This document shows positions 26,110 to 34,441 of a stretch of DNA of 64,000 nucleotides, piece after piece; within the stretch, counting starts at the first letter, position 1; each line of letters opens with the position of its first letter. The stretch is from Microbispora siamensis. GTDB taxonomy: Bacteria; Actinomycetota; Actinomycetes; Streptosporangiales; Streptosporangiaceae. The stretch lies in NCBI RefSeq assembly GCF_016863095.1, contig NZ_BOOF01000013.1, positions 62,001 to 126,000 on the forward strand, in the 5' to 3' direction. Below the pieces are notes generated by a model. The model did no database searches. It was not told the DNA's origin and was given only the letters and a program-made list of their open reading frames with translations. The position numbers and the translations under genes were made by a program.

Positions 26110-27012
26110 TCAGCCGACGATCTGCAGCAGCGCCTGGTTCCTGGCCGCGGCCGGCTCGGTCAGGCGCTGCACCTGACGGCCGTTCCCGTCGAGCACCACC
26201 AGCGTGTTGGCGGTGCGCCCGGCGACCCGGACGACCAGGCGGCCGTCCCGCAGGTAGAAGGCGCCGATGAGCGAGCCCTTCACCGGGATGGCGACCTTCG
26301 TGCCGGTGGCGACGTCGACCACGGCCGGGCGGAAGCCCCCGGGCCAGGAGCCGTCACCCCCCGGCGCGTTCTTCGAGAGCGGCGCCACGACGACCTTCGA
26401 GCCGTCGGGCGACAGGCTCTGCACGTGGTTGGCGAGGGCGACGCCCTTGACCTTGACCGCCTTGCCGGTCTTCACGTCGAGGCGGTACACGCCCTCGGTC
26501 GTCCCGGCGTACCCGGCCAGGTAGCGGCCGTCGGCCGACCACGCGAGGTGGCAGACCCCGAGGGTCGAGCCCGCCTTTTTGAGGCCCTTGCCGTCCGCGC
26601 CGACGACCGAGATCGACCCGGCGTCGGAGCCGCCCTTCCTCACGTACGCGACCTGCTTGGAGTCGGGCGACCAGACCGGGGTGGCGCACGGGAACCCGGC
26701 CGCGGCGCCCTTGGCCGCGGTCGTGACCGCGCGGCCGTCCCCGACCTGCACATACCCGGCGTCGGTGATCCAGGCGAGCTTCCTGCCGTCAGGGGAGGCG
26801 GAGAACTGGCCCGTCATCGGCATGGCGCCCAGCTTCGTGAAGCCCTTGCCGGGCTCGTAACGGCTGACCGGGTAACCCTTGCCGTACGACAGGTAGACGG
26901 CGACCCCCGTGAGGGGCTTCGGCGCGGCGGAGGCCGCGGCGGCCGCGGGGGCGGCCAGCCCGGCCGTGAGCACGGCGGACAGCGCGGCGGCGGACAGCAG
27001 GCGAGTGTTCAT
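26110..27012 (-). CDS. Secreted WD40/TolB-like beta-propeller protein
   Basis: Predicted exported protein of 300 residues. A signal peptide (MNTRLLSAAALSAVLTAGLA, then an Ala-rich segment) is followed by repeated propeller blades of PD40 type: FSASPDGRKLAWI, PVWSPDSKQVAYV, LAWSADGRYLAGY, QSLSPDGSKVVVA. The blade motif S-P-D-G-x-x-(L/V) is clear. No catalytic residues can be recognised, so a binding or envelope role is likely. Two consecutive ATGs exist; 27012 has GGA at better spacing than 27015. It lies downstream of the ROK regulator gene on the same strand with a 164-base gap, so co-regulation is possible but not shown. Confidence 0.82.
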   Translation of the reverse strand: MNTRLLSAAALSAVLTAGLAAPAAAAASAAPKPLTGVAVYLSYGKGYPVSRYEPGKGFTKLGAMPMTGQFSASPDGRKLAWITDAGYVQVGDGRAVTTAAKGAAAGFPCATPVWSPDSKQVAYVRKGGSDAGSISVVGADGKGLKKAGSTLGVCHLAWSADGRYLAGYAGTTEGVYRLDVKTGKAVKVKGVALANHVQSLSPDGSKVVVAPLSKNAPGGDGSWPGGFRPAVVDVATGTKVAIPVKGSLIGAFYLRDGRLVVRVAGRTANTLVVLDGNGRQVQRLTEPAAARNQALLQIVG

Positions 27013-27176
27013 CATGTTCCAATTCGTCGACAGTGCGTTGTTCGACGCCTCGCACCCCGGCCCGGTTCGCAGCCACTCGATATCGGCACACCTGCCGCCG
27101 CGAGCGGTGCGCCGGGCGCATGGGTCGGCCCCGGCGGTTCCGGGCGGCGGACGGGGACGACGACAGTGGAGGACGG

Positions 27177-28388
27177 TCAGCGCTGCGCGGGCAGGCGGCC
27201 GGAGTCGACCGAGTCGAGCACCCGTGCGGCGGCCCCGAGCGCGGCGGCGCCGTACCCGAGCGTGGACACCTCCAGCCGGCAGCCTCCCCCGCCGGGGGCG
27301 AGCACCCTGCCGTACAGCTCCTCCTCCGCGCAGGCGACGAGCCAGGGCGCCAGCGGCACGTAGTAGCCGCCGAGGATCACGACCTCCGGGTTGAGCATGT
27401 TGGCCACGGCGGCCATGCCCCTGCCGAGGTGGCGTCCCACGTCCTCCAGCAGTGCGAGGATGTCCTGCTCGCCGTTGCGGGCGCGCCGTACGACCTCGTC
27501 GATCTCGAGTTCGAGCTCGGACGGCGAGGCGTCGGGCGCCGTGTGGGCGAGGATCGCGCCGATCCCGGCGACGGCCTCCAGGCACCCGCGCCGGCCGCAC
27601 CGGCAGGTGGGCCCTGCGGGGTCGAGCTCGATGTGCCCGATCTCGCCGCTGTAGCCCTGCCCGCCCCGCCGAAGGCGGCCGTCCATGACGATGCCCGCGC
27701 CCACGCCGACCTCGCCGGTCACGTAGACGAGGTTGGCGGCGTTGCGGTGGGGCCCGAACCGGTGCTCGGCCAGGGCGGCGAGGTTGGCGTCGTTGTCCAC
27801 GAGCACGGGGAAGCCGGGATCGCGCAGCGCCTTGGTGAGGTCGCCCGCGAGGTCGGCGTCGCGCCAGCCCAGGTTGGGGGCGACCCGTACGATCCCGTTG
27901 ACGTCCACCAGTCCGGGCACGGCCACGGTCAGGCCGAGCACCTGGCGGGCCTCCTTGGTCATCCGGCTGACGACCCGCCGGGCGAGCGCCGCCATGGCGA
28001 CGACGGCCTGGCCCGCGCTCGAGGTTCCGCCGGGGAAGGAACGCCGCCAGTTCAGCAGTTCCTCGCCCTTGAGGTCCACCGCGACCGCCGTGATGTAGTC
28101 GACGTTGACCTCGATGCCGATCGCGGCGTACGGCGAGCCGTCCAGGACGAGCATGGTGGCGGGCCGGCCGACGCGATGCTCGGTCAGGCCGGTCTCGCGC
28201 AGCAGGCGCCGGTCGATGAGATCGGCGACCAGGCTGGACACGGTGGCCTTGTTGAGGCCCGTCGAGGCGGCGATGTCGGCACGTGAGCAGGGTGCGTTCT
28301 CCCGGACGAACCGCAGCACGACGGCGAGATTGGTCGCCCGTACGTCGGTGAAGTCGGCCGGCTGTGGCCCGTTGTGCGATGTGATCAA
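27177..28388 (-). CDS. ROK family transcriptional repressor (XylR/NagC-like)
   Basis: A 403-residue sugar-responsive regulator. The N-terminal winged helix-turn-helix is CSRADIAASTGLNKATVSSLV. The ROK body has the ATP/sugar fold (AIGIEVNVDYITAVAVDLKG), a glucokinase-like loop, and the zinc motif CRCGRRGCLE. Having the DNA-binding domain marks it as a repressor rather than a sugar kinase. The start is TTG at 28388 with GGGGCGGA upstream. It is divergent from the 28781 gene. An XylR-like element lies at 28564-28584, and a related one precedes the GH31 operon at 43448, which suggests it controls xylo-oligosaccharide genes; this is inference. Confidence 0.93.
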   Translation of the reverse strand: MITSHNGPQPADFTDVRATNLAVVLRFVRENAPCSRADIAASTGLNKATVSSLVADLIDRRLLRETGLTEHRVGRPATMLVLDGSPYAAIGIEVNVDYITAVAVDLKGEELLNWRRSFPGGTSSAGQAVVAMAALARRVVSRMTKEARQVLGLTVAVPGLVDVNGIVRVAPNLGWRDADLAGDLTKALRDPGFPVLVDNDANLAALAEHRFGPHRNAANLVYVTGEVGVGAGIVMDGRLRRGGQGYSGEIGHIELDPAGPTCRCGRRGCLEAVAGIGAILAHTAPDASPSELELEIDEVVRRARNGEQDILALLEDVGRHLGRGMAAVANMLNPEVVILGGYYVPLAPWLVACAEEELYGRVLAPGGGGCRLEVSTLGYGAAALGAAARVLDSVDSGRLPAQR

Positions 28389-28563
28389 TGTCCGCCCCGT
28401 TCCCGCTCGGGCTCATCATCCCGCAATTGCGAGCAATTTGGCACGACAACGGCGGCCGGAATCGTGGTACGCACGGACGCGCGGGCGGCGTCGCGCCCGG
28501 CTTGGCACCGGCCACCGGTCCCAGCGCCTCCCGGGTAACCTGGTGGCACTCGCTCCTCCGACA

Positions 28564-28584
28564 TTTGTTTGGCTACAGAACTAA
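28564..28584. promoter_or_regulatory. XylR/ROK-type operator candidate
   Basis: TTTGTTTGG (28564-28572), six bases, then AACTAA (28579-28584). By memory this matches 15 or 16 of the inner 21 positions of the Bacillus xyl operator (half-site TTAGTTTG / CAAACTAA). It is 176 bases upstream of the ROK start and about 200 before the 28781 gene. Confidence 0.45.
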
Positions 28585-28652
28585 CTAAAGACTACCGTGC
28601 AGCGTCATGTGAATCCAGGGGCAAGCACCCGGGCGAGACGAGCGGGCGCCGG

Positions 28653-28738
28653 AAGCCAACCACCCGAGCAGCGCTCGGAAGCAAACACCCGAGCAGCGCT
28701 CGGAAGCAAACACCCGAGCAGCGCTCGGAAGCAAACAG
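28653..28738 (+). repeat. Three tandem 25-base hairpin repeats
   Basis: The unit AAGCAAACACCCGAGCAGCG (then CTCGG) recurs at 28653 (26 bases), 28679 and 28704, with a partial fourth copy from 28729. Each contains CCGAGC-AGC-GCTCGG, a perfect 6-bp stem at 28664-28678, 28689-28703 and 28714-28728. It lies just before the 28781 gene and may form part of its leader RNA. Confidence 0.8.
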
Positions 28739-28780
28739 AGTGCAAACGGGAATCAACCGCCACGGGCGAGTCTGAGCACC

Positions 28781-29128
28781 GTGAAGAGGGACATGTCGCA
28801 TTACCTCGGCGAGTTGCTCGTGTGGGAGATCGAGGATTATCTCCGCGCCCGCTCGGCCCGTCCGGAGCGGGCCCGGGTGGCCCGCATCCGGGTGCCCGAT
28901 AGGTCGGCGGCCGAGATGGTCGCCGCCGACCTGGAGGCGGGCGGCAGTTTCTACGCCGCGGCGAGGCGTGCCATCGCGCGGGGCACGACCCTGCCGGACG
29001 ACCTGTTCGGCGTGGTGACCAGGGACGAGCACCCCGAGGTGTTCGAGGCGGTGCCGGGCACGACGCTGCCGCCGAAGCGTGAGGGCGAGGGGTTCCTCAT
29101 CATCCGCCTGGTCGCGTTCGAGACCTGA
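28781..29128 (+). CDS. Small protein with faint parvulin-like (PpiC) similarity
   Basis: A 115-residue soluble protein I do not firmly recognise. An N-terminal helix (HYLGELLVWEIEDYL) is followed by an arrangement reminiscent of a parvulin rotamase: AAEMVAADLEAGGSFYAAAR (like the A..l..G.sF..lA. motif), a central loop, then FEAVPGTTLPPKREGEGFLI (like the f.a.pG...p...G.hiikl end). The middle Gly/Asp elements of a true PpiC domain are weak, so enzymatic activity is doubtful. GTG 28781 is used; the ATG at 28793 is too close to GAGGG. It is preceded by hairpin repeats and convergent with the metallothionein-like gene. Confidence 0.6.
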   Translation: MKRDMSHYLGELLVWEIEDYLRARSARPERARVARIRVPDRSAAEMVAADLEAGGSFYAAARRAIARGTTLPDDLFGVVTRDEHPEVFEAVPGTTLPPKREGEGFLIIRLVAFET

Positions 29129-29136
29129 CGTGCGCG

Positions 29137-29180
29137 GTGAGGGCCTCCCGCGGGTGCGCATCCCGCCCGGAGGCCCTCAC
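29137..29180. terminator. Bidirectional terminator hairpin
   Basis: Perfect 12-bp arms GTGAGGGCCTCC and GGAGGCCCTCAC enclose an inner GCGGG/CCCGC stem. It sits between the convergent stops at 29128 and 29191, so it can serve both genes. Confidence 0.8.
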
Positions 29181-29190
29181 GTGGCCCGCT

Positions 29191-29445
29191 CTAGCGGGCG
29201 ACGGCGCCCGTGACCTCCCTGTCGACAATCCTGGTCGCACCGGCTTCCCGGGCGCAGTGCGCGCAGCAGAACCAGCGGCCGTCGAACTCGGAGCCGTGGC
29301 CCACGATGCGGCACCCGCAGTGCTCACACACGGGCGCCATCCGGCTGATGGCGCATTCGAAGCTGTCGAAGACGTGCACCACTCCCTGGGTGTGCACCTC
29401 GAAGGCCATGTCGTAATCGTTGCCGCAGACTTCACAGGTAGCCAT
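29191..29445 (-). CDS. Small Cys-rich metal-binding protein (prokaryotic metallothionein-like)
   Basis: An 84-residue cytosolic protein with ten Cys. It starts MATCEVCGNDYDMAFEVH, continues with VFDSFECAISRMAPVCEHCG, and has a third cluster FCCAHCARE; three His are nearby. The arrangement suggests binding of one or more zinc ions. Short actinobacterial proteins of this type are commonly annotated as prokaryotic metallothionein, but a role in metal storage versus a simple zinc-ribbon scaffold is not settled. The ATG at 29445 has GGGGGAAA just upstream. It stands alone between the parvulin-like gene and the Pro-rich protein. Confidence 0.85.
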   Translation of the reverse strand: MATCEVCGNDYDMAFEVHTQGVVHVFDSFECAISRMAPVCEHCGCRIVGHGSEFDGRWFCCAHCAREAGATRIVDREVTGAVAR

Positions 29446-29510
29446 GGTTTCCCCCCGTCGACTCGCGGTCGAGGGGGGAAATACCCGCCTAAACCTGCAC
29501 GAACACCGAC

Positions 29511-31505
29511 TCACAGGGCTCCGAGCAGGGCCTTGGCGACGGACTTGGCCCCGGTGGCCGCCTCCTTCGGGTCCATGAGCACGGAGTCGGGCGCGTTGAT
29601 CGGCGTGTTCTCCGGACGGTCGCTGCCGGACAGCAGCACCCATATGACGTTCTTGCCGTCCAGCGCGTAGATCTCGTAGCGGTTGGACTGGGCCGTGTCG
29701 GTACGCTGCCGGATCGCCTGGCCGAACGCGTCCTGCCCGAAGCCGGGCAGCTTCTCGACCTTGCCCCACCGGATGCCGCCGATCTCGCTGCTCGCCGTGA
29801 ACCTGGTCTTCGAGCGCTGGTCGATGAGGTAGTAACGAGCGGATTCCGCGTCCCAGAACGTGTGGATGGCGATACGCAGGTTGCGCCACCGTACCTTGCC
29901 TCCGCCGAGTGGCAGCTTGTCGTTCCACCACTGGCACTGGCTGACGTTCGAGTTGCCCTCCTTGCTCCGCACCGCCGCGCCCTCGGTGTCCGGCACCAGG
30001 GTGGCGGCCAGCGTCTTGAGGCTCACGCAGGCCCGGGGCAGGGGAATCCGCGTCGGCGAGGGCGACGGCGACGGGCTCGGCTTGGGACGGGCGTGGTACG
30101 GCAGCGGCTGCCCGGCACGCCAGGCGGTCACCGACTTCGCGAGCTGCCCGAGCAGGCCCTTCACCTCCCGCAGGGCGTTCTCCTCGGTGATGGACTGCGT
30201 GCTCTCCGTCGAGAGGAGATCGGACTCCTTCTTCTTCTGGCTCGCCTCGAACTTCACCTGGAAGACCACGTCGCCCACCCGGCCCACTCCCTGGCCGAAG
30301 GAGTACCAGTACTGCTTTCCCTCCCGCGTCCATTGGTACTGCGCGGCCGCCGCGTCTCCGATGCCCTGGTACTCCTGGGCCGGCGAGTAGTAGTGCTCCT
30401 TGTCCGAGTGGGTCGCCTGGTACTTGTACTGCTTGAGCTCGCCGTCGAACTGGATACGCGCCGACTTCTCGGCCGTGGTCGTCCCGATCGCCTCGTACTT
30501 GGACACGTTGACCGTGATCTCGCGGCTGCGGGTGACGTCCTTGTACGAGATGTTCCGGTTGACCCAGCCGCACGTGTAGCGGACGTAGCTGACGAGGCTG
30601 TCACCGCGGTTGTCGTTCGTCGAGGAGTCGATCGTCGCCTTCGGCACGAGGCGCTCGGCCTCGTCCGGGTCGAGCATCGAGCACACGTCTGCGGTCGCCG
30701 CCACCGGCGCGGCCGACGCCGACTTCTCGGCCGTCGCCGCCGCCGTCGTGGGACCCGCCTTACCGGTCGTCCCCGTCTGCCGCACCGTCATGAACGCGAA
30801 CGTCCCCCCGGCCACCACCAGCACGGCGACGACCGCCACCACCGGCAGCACCCACCCCCGCCGCGCCGGAACGGAAGGCTGGGTCGGCATCTGCCACAGC
30901 TCGGGCGGAGGCGGCGTCGCCGCCTGCCAGCCCTGCCCGGACGGCCCGGACGGCCCGGACGGCGGTGCGCCCTGCCCGCCCGGCAATGGATAGGGATAAG
31001 GATTCGCCTGAGCCACCTGCGGCGGCGGCCCGGAGTACGGACCCGGCTGAGGACCGGCGGGATACGCGCCCGGCTGCGGCTGCGACCCGGGCGGGGAACC
31101 GGGGTAGGCGCCCGGCTGAGGTTGGGGCCCAGACGGGGAACCGGGGTACGCGCCCGGCTGAGCATGCGGCCCCGGCTGGGGACCGGCGGGGTACGCGCCC
31201 GGCTGCGGCTGCGGCCCAGACGGGGAACCGGGATACGGACCCGGCTGAGGACCGGCGGGATACGCGCCGGGCTGGGGCGGCTGACCAGCCGGGCCCCCGG
31301 GCGGAGGTCCAGGCTGGGCACCCTGATATGGACCGGGCTGAGGACCCTGCTGGGGACCGGGCGGCGGGCCGTACGGGGGCGGGTAGGGCGGAACCCCCGG
31401 GCGGGGGTGGCCCTGCGGCGGGTACGGCGGCATGCCCTGCCGGGGGCGGTCCTCCCGGGGAGGCGTCTCGCCGGGCTCGACGGGGGCGTCGTCACCGCTG
31501 GTCAT
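29511..31505 (-). CDS. Pro-rich membrane protein with two extracellular DUF3558-like domains
   Basis: A 664-residue protein. Residues 1-220 are a Pro/Gly/Gln/Tyr-rich low-complexity tail (PPYPPPYGPPPGPQQGPQPG and the recurring AYPAGPQPGPY), presumably cytoplasmic. One membrane helix follows at about 228-250 (WVLPVVAVVAVLVVAGGTFA). Outside, two similar domains appear: ADVCSMLDPDEAERLVP...YTCGW and ACVSLKTLAATLVP...SQCQW. The Cys-x-x-Leu...Cys-x-Trp spacing resembles DUF3558 lipoprotein domains, and the same pattern occurs in the ectodomains of the two kinases upstream. AGGAGA precedes the ATG. It is 30 bases after the second kinase gene and likely in one operon, so it may be a co-receptor or kinase substrate. 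Confidence 0.82.
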   Translation of the reverse strand: MTSGDDAPVEPGETPPREDRPRQGMPPYPPQGHPRPGVPPYPPPYGPPPGPQQGPQPGPYQGAQPGPPPGGPAGQPPQPGAYPAGPQPGPYPGSPSGPQPQPGAYPAGPQPGPHAQPGAYPGSPSGPQPQPGAYPGSPPGSQPQPGAYPAGPQPGPYSGPPPQVAQANPYPYPLPGGQGAPPSGPSGPSGQGWQAATPPPPELWQMPTQPSVPARRGWVLPVVAVVAVLVVAGGTFAFMTVRQTGTTGKAGPTTAAATAEKSASAAPVAATADVCSMLDPDEAERLVPKATIDSSTNDNRGDSLVSYVRYTCGWVNRNISYKDVTRSREITVNVSKYEAIGTTTAEKSARIQFDGELKQYKYQATHSDKEHYYSPAQEYQGIGDAAAAQYQWTREGKQYWYSFGQGVGRVGDVVFQVKFEASQKKKESDLLSTESTQSITEENALREVKGLLGQLAKSVTAWRAGQPLPYHARPKPSPSPSPSPTRIPLPRACVSLKTLAATLVPDTEGAAVRSKEGNSNVSQCQWWNDKLPLGGGKVRWRNLRIAIHTFWDAESARYYLIDQRSKTRFTASSEIGGIRWGKVEKLPGFGQDAFGQAIRQRTDTAQSNRYEIYALDGKNVIWVLLSGSDRPENTPINAPDSVLMDPKEAATGAKSVAKALLGAL
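31020..31440 (-). repeat. Degenerate in-frame repeats encoding the Pro/Gly/Tyr-rich tail
   Basis: Units reading GCGCCCGGCTG / CCGGCGGGATACG on the plus strand recur with lengths of about 33-60 bases. They encode multiples of PQPGAYPAGP and PQPGPYPGSP. Copy number may vary between strains. Confidence 0.65.
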
Positions 31506-31535
31506 GGGGGTCTCCTACAGATGCAGAGCGGGAGG

Positions 31536-32924
31536 TCACCCGAGCCCGATGCCGACGAGTTCGGCGGCGCGCTCGGCCGTGCGCCGGTCGGCCGGGGTGA
31601 CCGAGGGGTCACCGGCGCGCCGGTAGGCGACCTCGACGATGAGATTGCTGAGGCGGAACCAGACCGTGGCCCCGGTGGTCCCGGCGGCGGGGTCGGAGGA
31701 GTCACAGGTGAAGGCCTCGTCGGCGATCCCGGGCCGGTCGCGTGCGGCGGCGCCCCGCGCGGCCCGCTCCGCCGCGAGATCGGAGGAGGCAGCCGCCTCC
31801 CCCTCCCCCTCGGCCGGCAACCGGTATCCGACCGTGATCGTCCCGTCGTGGCCGGTGGTGTGCTCCTTCCACTCACATCGCCCCTCGGCGGCGGGTTCCC
31901 CACGCGGCGTGGCGCCGAGGAGATCGCGGATCTGCGCGCTGGTCAGGCTGCGGCAGGCGTCGGGGACGGCGGCGAACCGCCCCGAGCCGCCCTGCTTCCC
32001 GGAGACGAGCAGCCATGCGCCCAGGCCCGCCGCGAGGCCGACCACGACCACCAGGGCCGCCACGGCGACGAAGCGCCACATCCCGGCGGACCGGCCGGCG
32101 GGAGCGGGAGCCGGGGCGGGCGGCGCGGCGGCGGCCCGCAGGGCCTGCCGTACGACGTCGGGCGGCGGACGCCGCGCCGGATCCTTGTCGAGCAGGGCGA
32201 GCACGATCCACGCGAGCACCCGGGAGGCCCGGGTCATCGGCCGGGGCTCGTGGAGCAGGACGGCGGCGACGAGCGCGGCGGCCATGCTCCGGTGGAAGGG
32301 CGGCTCCCCCTCGACGGCGGTGTAGAGCGTGGCCCCGAGGGACCACAGGTCGGAGGGCGGGCCGTCCGGCTCGTCGCGGAACCGTTCCGGGGCCATGTAG
32401 TTGGGCGAGCCCGCCGAGCTCTGCCAGGAGTGCCCGGCGCCGCCGACCGGCGCGGCGATCCCGAAGTCGGTGAGCAGGGCGCGGCCGTCCGGCCCGATGA
32501 GGACGTTGGCCGGTTTGACGTCGCGGTGCAGGATGCCCCGGGCGTGGGCCGCCTCCAGCGCGTCCAGCACGGCCAGCCCGATCTCGGCCACGCGTTCCGA
32601 GGCGAGCGGCCCGTCCTCTCGGATGATCTTGTCGAGCGAGCGGCCAGGCACCAGGTCCATGACGATCCACGGCTGTCCGGCGTGCCCGACGACGTCGTGG
32701 ACCGTCACGATGGACGGGTGGGTGAGCCGTCCGGCCGCCCGGGCCTCCTCGACGGCTCTGCCGAGGAAGTCGGCGCGCTGCCGGTCGTCCAGGTCCGGCG
32801 GGATGCGCAGCTGCTTGATCGCCACCTCGCGGCGCAGCAGCTCGTCGTGGGCGCGCCAGACCATGCCGCCGCCGCCCTCGCCGAGCGGTTCGGCGAGCCG
32901 GTACCGTCCGGCGAGCAGGTCCAC
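31536..32924 (-). CDS. Membrane Ser/Thr protein kinase (Hanks type) with short ectodomain
   Basis: A 462-residue PknB-like kinase. The catalytic domain covers about 1-265: Gly loop GEGGGGMVW, Lys in VAIKQL, catalytic loop HRDVKPANVLI, DFGIA, and APERF. A Pro/Ala-rich linker leads to one membrane helix (FVAVAALVVVVGLAAGLGAW). The external part of about 140 residues begins DACRSLTSAQIRDLLG and has GRCEW, the same Cys...Cys-x-Trp pattern as its neighbours. There are no PASTA domains. The GTG start is two bases after the upstream kinase stop, so the two are translationally coupled. Ligand unknown. Confidence 0.94.
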   Translation of the reverse strand: MDLLAGRYRLAEPLGEGGGGMVWRAHDELLRREVAIKQLRIPPDLDDRQRADFLGRAVEEARAAGRLTHPSIVTVHDVVGHAGQPWIVMDLVPGRSLDKIIREDGPLASERVAEIGLAVLDALEAAHARGILHRDVKPANVLIGPDGRALLTDFGIAAPVGGAGHSWQSSAGSPNYMAPERFRDEPDGPPSDLWSLGATLYTAVEGEPPFHRSMAAALVAAVLLHEPRPMTRASRVLAWIVLALLDKDPARRPPPDVVRQALRAAAAPPAPAPAPAGRSAGMWRFVAVAALVVVVGLAAGLGAWLLVSGKQGGSGRFAAVPDACRSLTSAQIRDLLGATPRGEPAAEGRCEWKEHTTGHDGTITVGYRLPAEGEGEAAASSDLAAERAARGAAARDRPGIADEAFTCDSSDPAAGTTGATVWFRLSNLIVEVAYRRAGDPSVTPADRRTAERAAELVGIGLG

Positions 32925-32926
32925 GG

Positions 32927-34441
32927 CTACGCCAGCCCCCTCAGGCCCTCGGCGGCCGACGCCGCCGCCGCGACCGCCCGGTCACGCAGGGCGGCCGGGG
33001 AGCTCACGTCGAGATCGGCGTACTGGAGCCGGACGACGAGGTCGCCGAGCCTGAAGTACACGTAGGAGACCTGCGCCCTGCCCTCCGGCGTGGTGAGGTC
33101 GACGGCGAACGCCTCGTCCGCCACATCCGGCGTCTCCCGTCCGGCCGTCTCGATGCCCTGGGTCCTCTGGTCGAGGCCGATCTCGTACCAGAGCCAGCTC
33201 ACGTCGCGCGGCCCCGACGCGTACTGCCTGCGCAGCCCTTCCATGAGCGTCTGCGCCGAGGCCGTGTCGAGCCCCCACGGCTCGGGGGTGTCGGAGTCGG
33301 TCTCGGCGCTCAGCTCGACGCCGCTGCCCTTCACGGTCCACTGGCAGCTCGTCTTCCCCGGCCGGGCGTGCGCCGGAGCACCGAGGATGCGCCGCACATC
33401 CTCGGCCGGCAGCGACCGGCACAGGTCCACGGCTTTGTCGAAGGTGGGCGAGACCCTGCGTACGGGGTCGTGGGGCGCTTCGCCCGACCTGAGGGAGAGC
33501 ACGACCGCCGCCACGGCGACCGCGACGCCCACCACGGCGACGGCCCCGGCCGCGTACCACCACCGGGGACGCCGCTTCGGCGTCTCGATCCGCAGCCCGT
33601 GCCCGGACTCGAGGTCCGGAGTGCCGCCGTCGGCCACCTGACGCAGCAGCGTGAGCGCGGTCGCCGCGTCGGGGCGGGCGGCCGGATCCCGCGCCATCAT
33701 CCAGGTCAGCACCGGGCCGAGCGGTCCCGCGAGCACCGGTGGGCGGGGAGCCTGGGTGAGGGTCGCCCGGATCACCTCGGAATGCGCGCCCTGATAGGGG
33801 GCGACGCCCTCGGCGGCCGTGTAGAGGGTGGCGGCGAGCGACCACAGGTCGGCGGCCGGGCCGCCGGGCTCGCCCGCGAGCCGTTCCGGGGCGATGAATC
33901 CCGGTGAGCCGACCAGCAGGCCGGCCTCGGTTATCGACGCCTGGTCGGCCGGGCGGGCGATGCCGAAGTCCGTGAGCAGCACCCGGCCGTCGGCGGAGAG
34001 GAAGACGTTGCCCGGCTTGACGTCCCGGTGCTGCACGCCCCCGGCGTGCGTGGCCGACAGCGCGTCGAGCAGGCGGGCACCGAGGTCCGCCACCTGCCGG
34101 TACGGCAGCGGCCCGTACGCGGCGATCTGCCGGGCGAGATCGTGGCCGTGGAGCAGCTCCATGACGATCCACGGCCTGCCGTCCTGGAGGAGCACGTCGT
34201 GGAGGGCGACGATCCCGGGATGCCGGACGCGCGCGGTGACCTCCGCCTCGCGCATGACCCTGGCGATCAGTTCGGCCCGCTCGCGCTCGCCGAGGCCGTC
34301 CGGGAGGCGCAGCTCCTTGATCGCCACCTCGCGGTCGAGCACGGAGTCCCTGGCCAGCCACACCGTGCCCATGCCGCCGGAGCCCAGCGGGCGCAGCAGG
34401 TGGTATCGCGAGGCCAGCGTCCCCCTCAGCGATTCGGCCAT
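32927..34441 (-). CDS. Membrane Ser/Thr protein kinase (Hanks type) with short ectodomain
   Basis: A 504-residue kinase, paralogous to the next gene. Motifs: GSGGMGTVW, VAIKEL, HRDVKPGNVFL, DFGIA, APERL. A membrane helix (WYAAGAVAVVGVAVAVAAVV) precedes an ectodomain with VDLCRSLPAEDVRRILGA and TSCQW. The ATG at 34441 has no Shine-Dalgarno sequence. TATTCT lies 11 bases upstream of it and could be a -10, so the transcript may be leaderless; the open frame to 34591 is not kinase-like. First gene of a likely three-gene operon (kinase, kinase, Pro-rich DUF3558-like protein). Confidence 0.94.
   Translation of the reverse strand: MAESLRGTLASRYHLLRPLGSGGMGTVWLARDSVLDREVAIKELRLPDGLGERERAELIARVMREAEVTARVRHPGIVALHDVLLQDGRPWIVMELLHGHDLARQIAAYGPLPYRQVADLGARLLDALSATHAGGVQHRDVKPGNVFLSADGRVLLTDFGIARPADQASITEAGLLVGSPGFIAPERLAGEPGGPAADLWSLAATLYTAAEGVAPYQGAHSEVIRATLTQAPRPPVLAGPLGPVLTWMMARDPAARPDAATALTLLRQVADGGTPDLESGHGLRIETPKRRPRWWYAAGAVAVVGVAVAVAAVVLSLRSGEAPHDPVRRVSPTFDKAVDLCRSLPAEDVRRILGAPAHARPGKTSCQWTVKGSGVELSAETDSDTPEPWGLDTASAQTLMEGLRRQYASGPRDVSWLWYEIGLDQRTQGIETAGRETPDVADEAFAVDLTTPEGRAQVSYVYFRLGDLVVRLQYADLDVSSPAALRDRAVAAAASAAEGLRGLA

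Larger units (their letters stand above)
28389..28780. other. Intergenic region: ROK-like operator and tandem hairpin repeats
   Basis: These 392 bases contain a 10-bp palindrome CGCAATTGCG at 28422, the XylR-like element at 28564-28584, and three 25-base repeats each forming a hairpin at 28653-28728. Open frames here are short, and I see no convincing protein. Confidence 0.6.

Noticed and set aside
28653-28738. Possible miniature CRISPR array
   Set aside because: The units are directly adjacent with no unique spacers and no cas genes; they are simple tandem repeats.
29511-31505. Pro-rich protein as a type VII secretion or ESX-linked component
   Set aside because: A Pro/Gly-rich tail and single helix recall some ESX proteins, but there are no WXG100, EccB/C/D/E or mycosin genes in the window.
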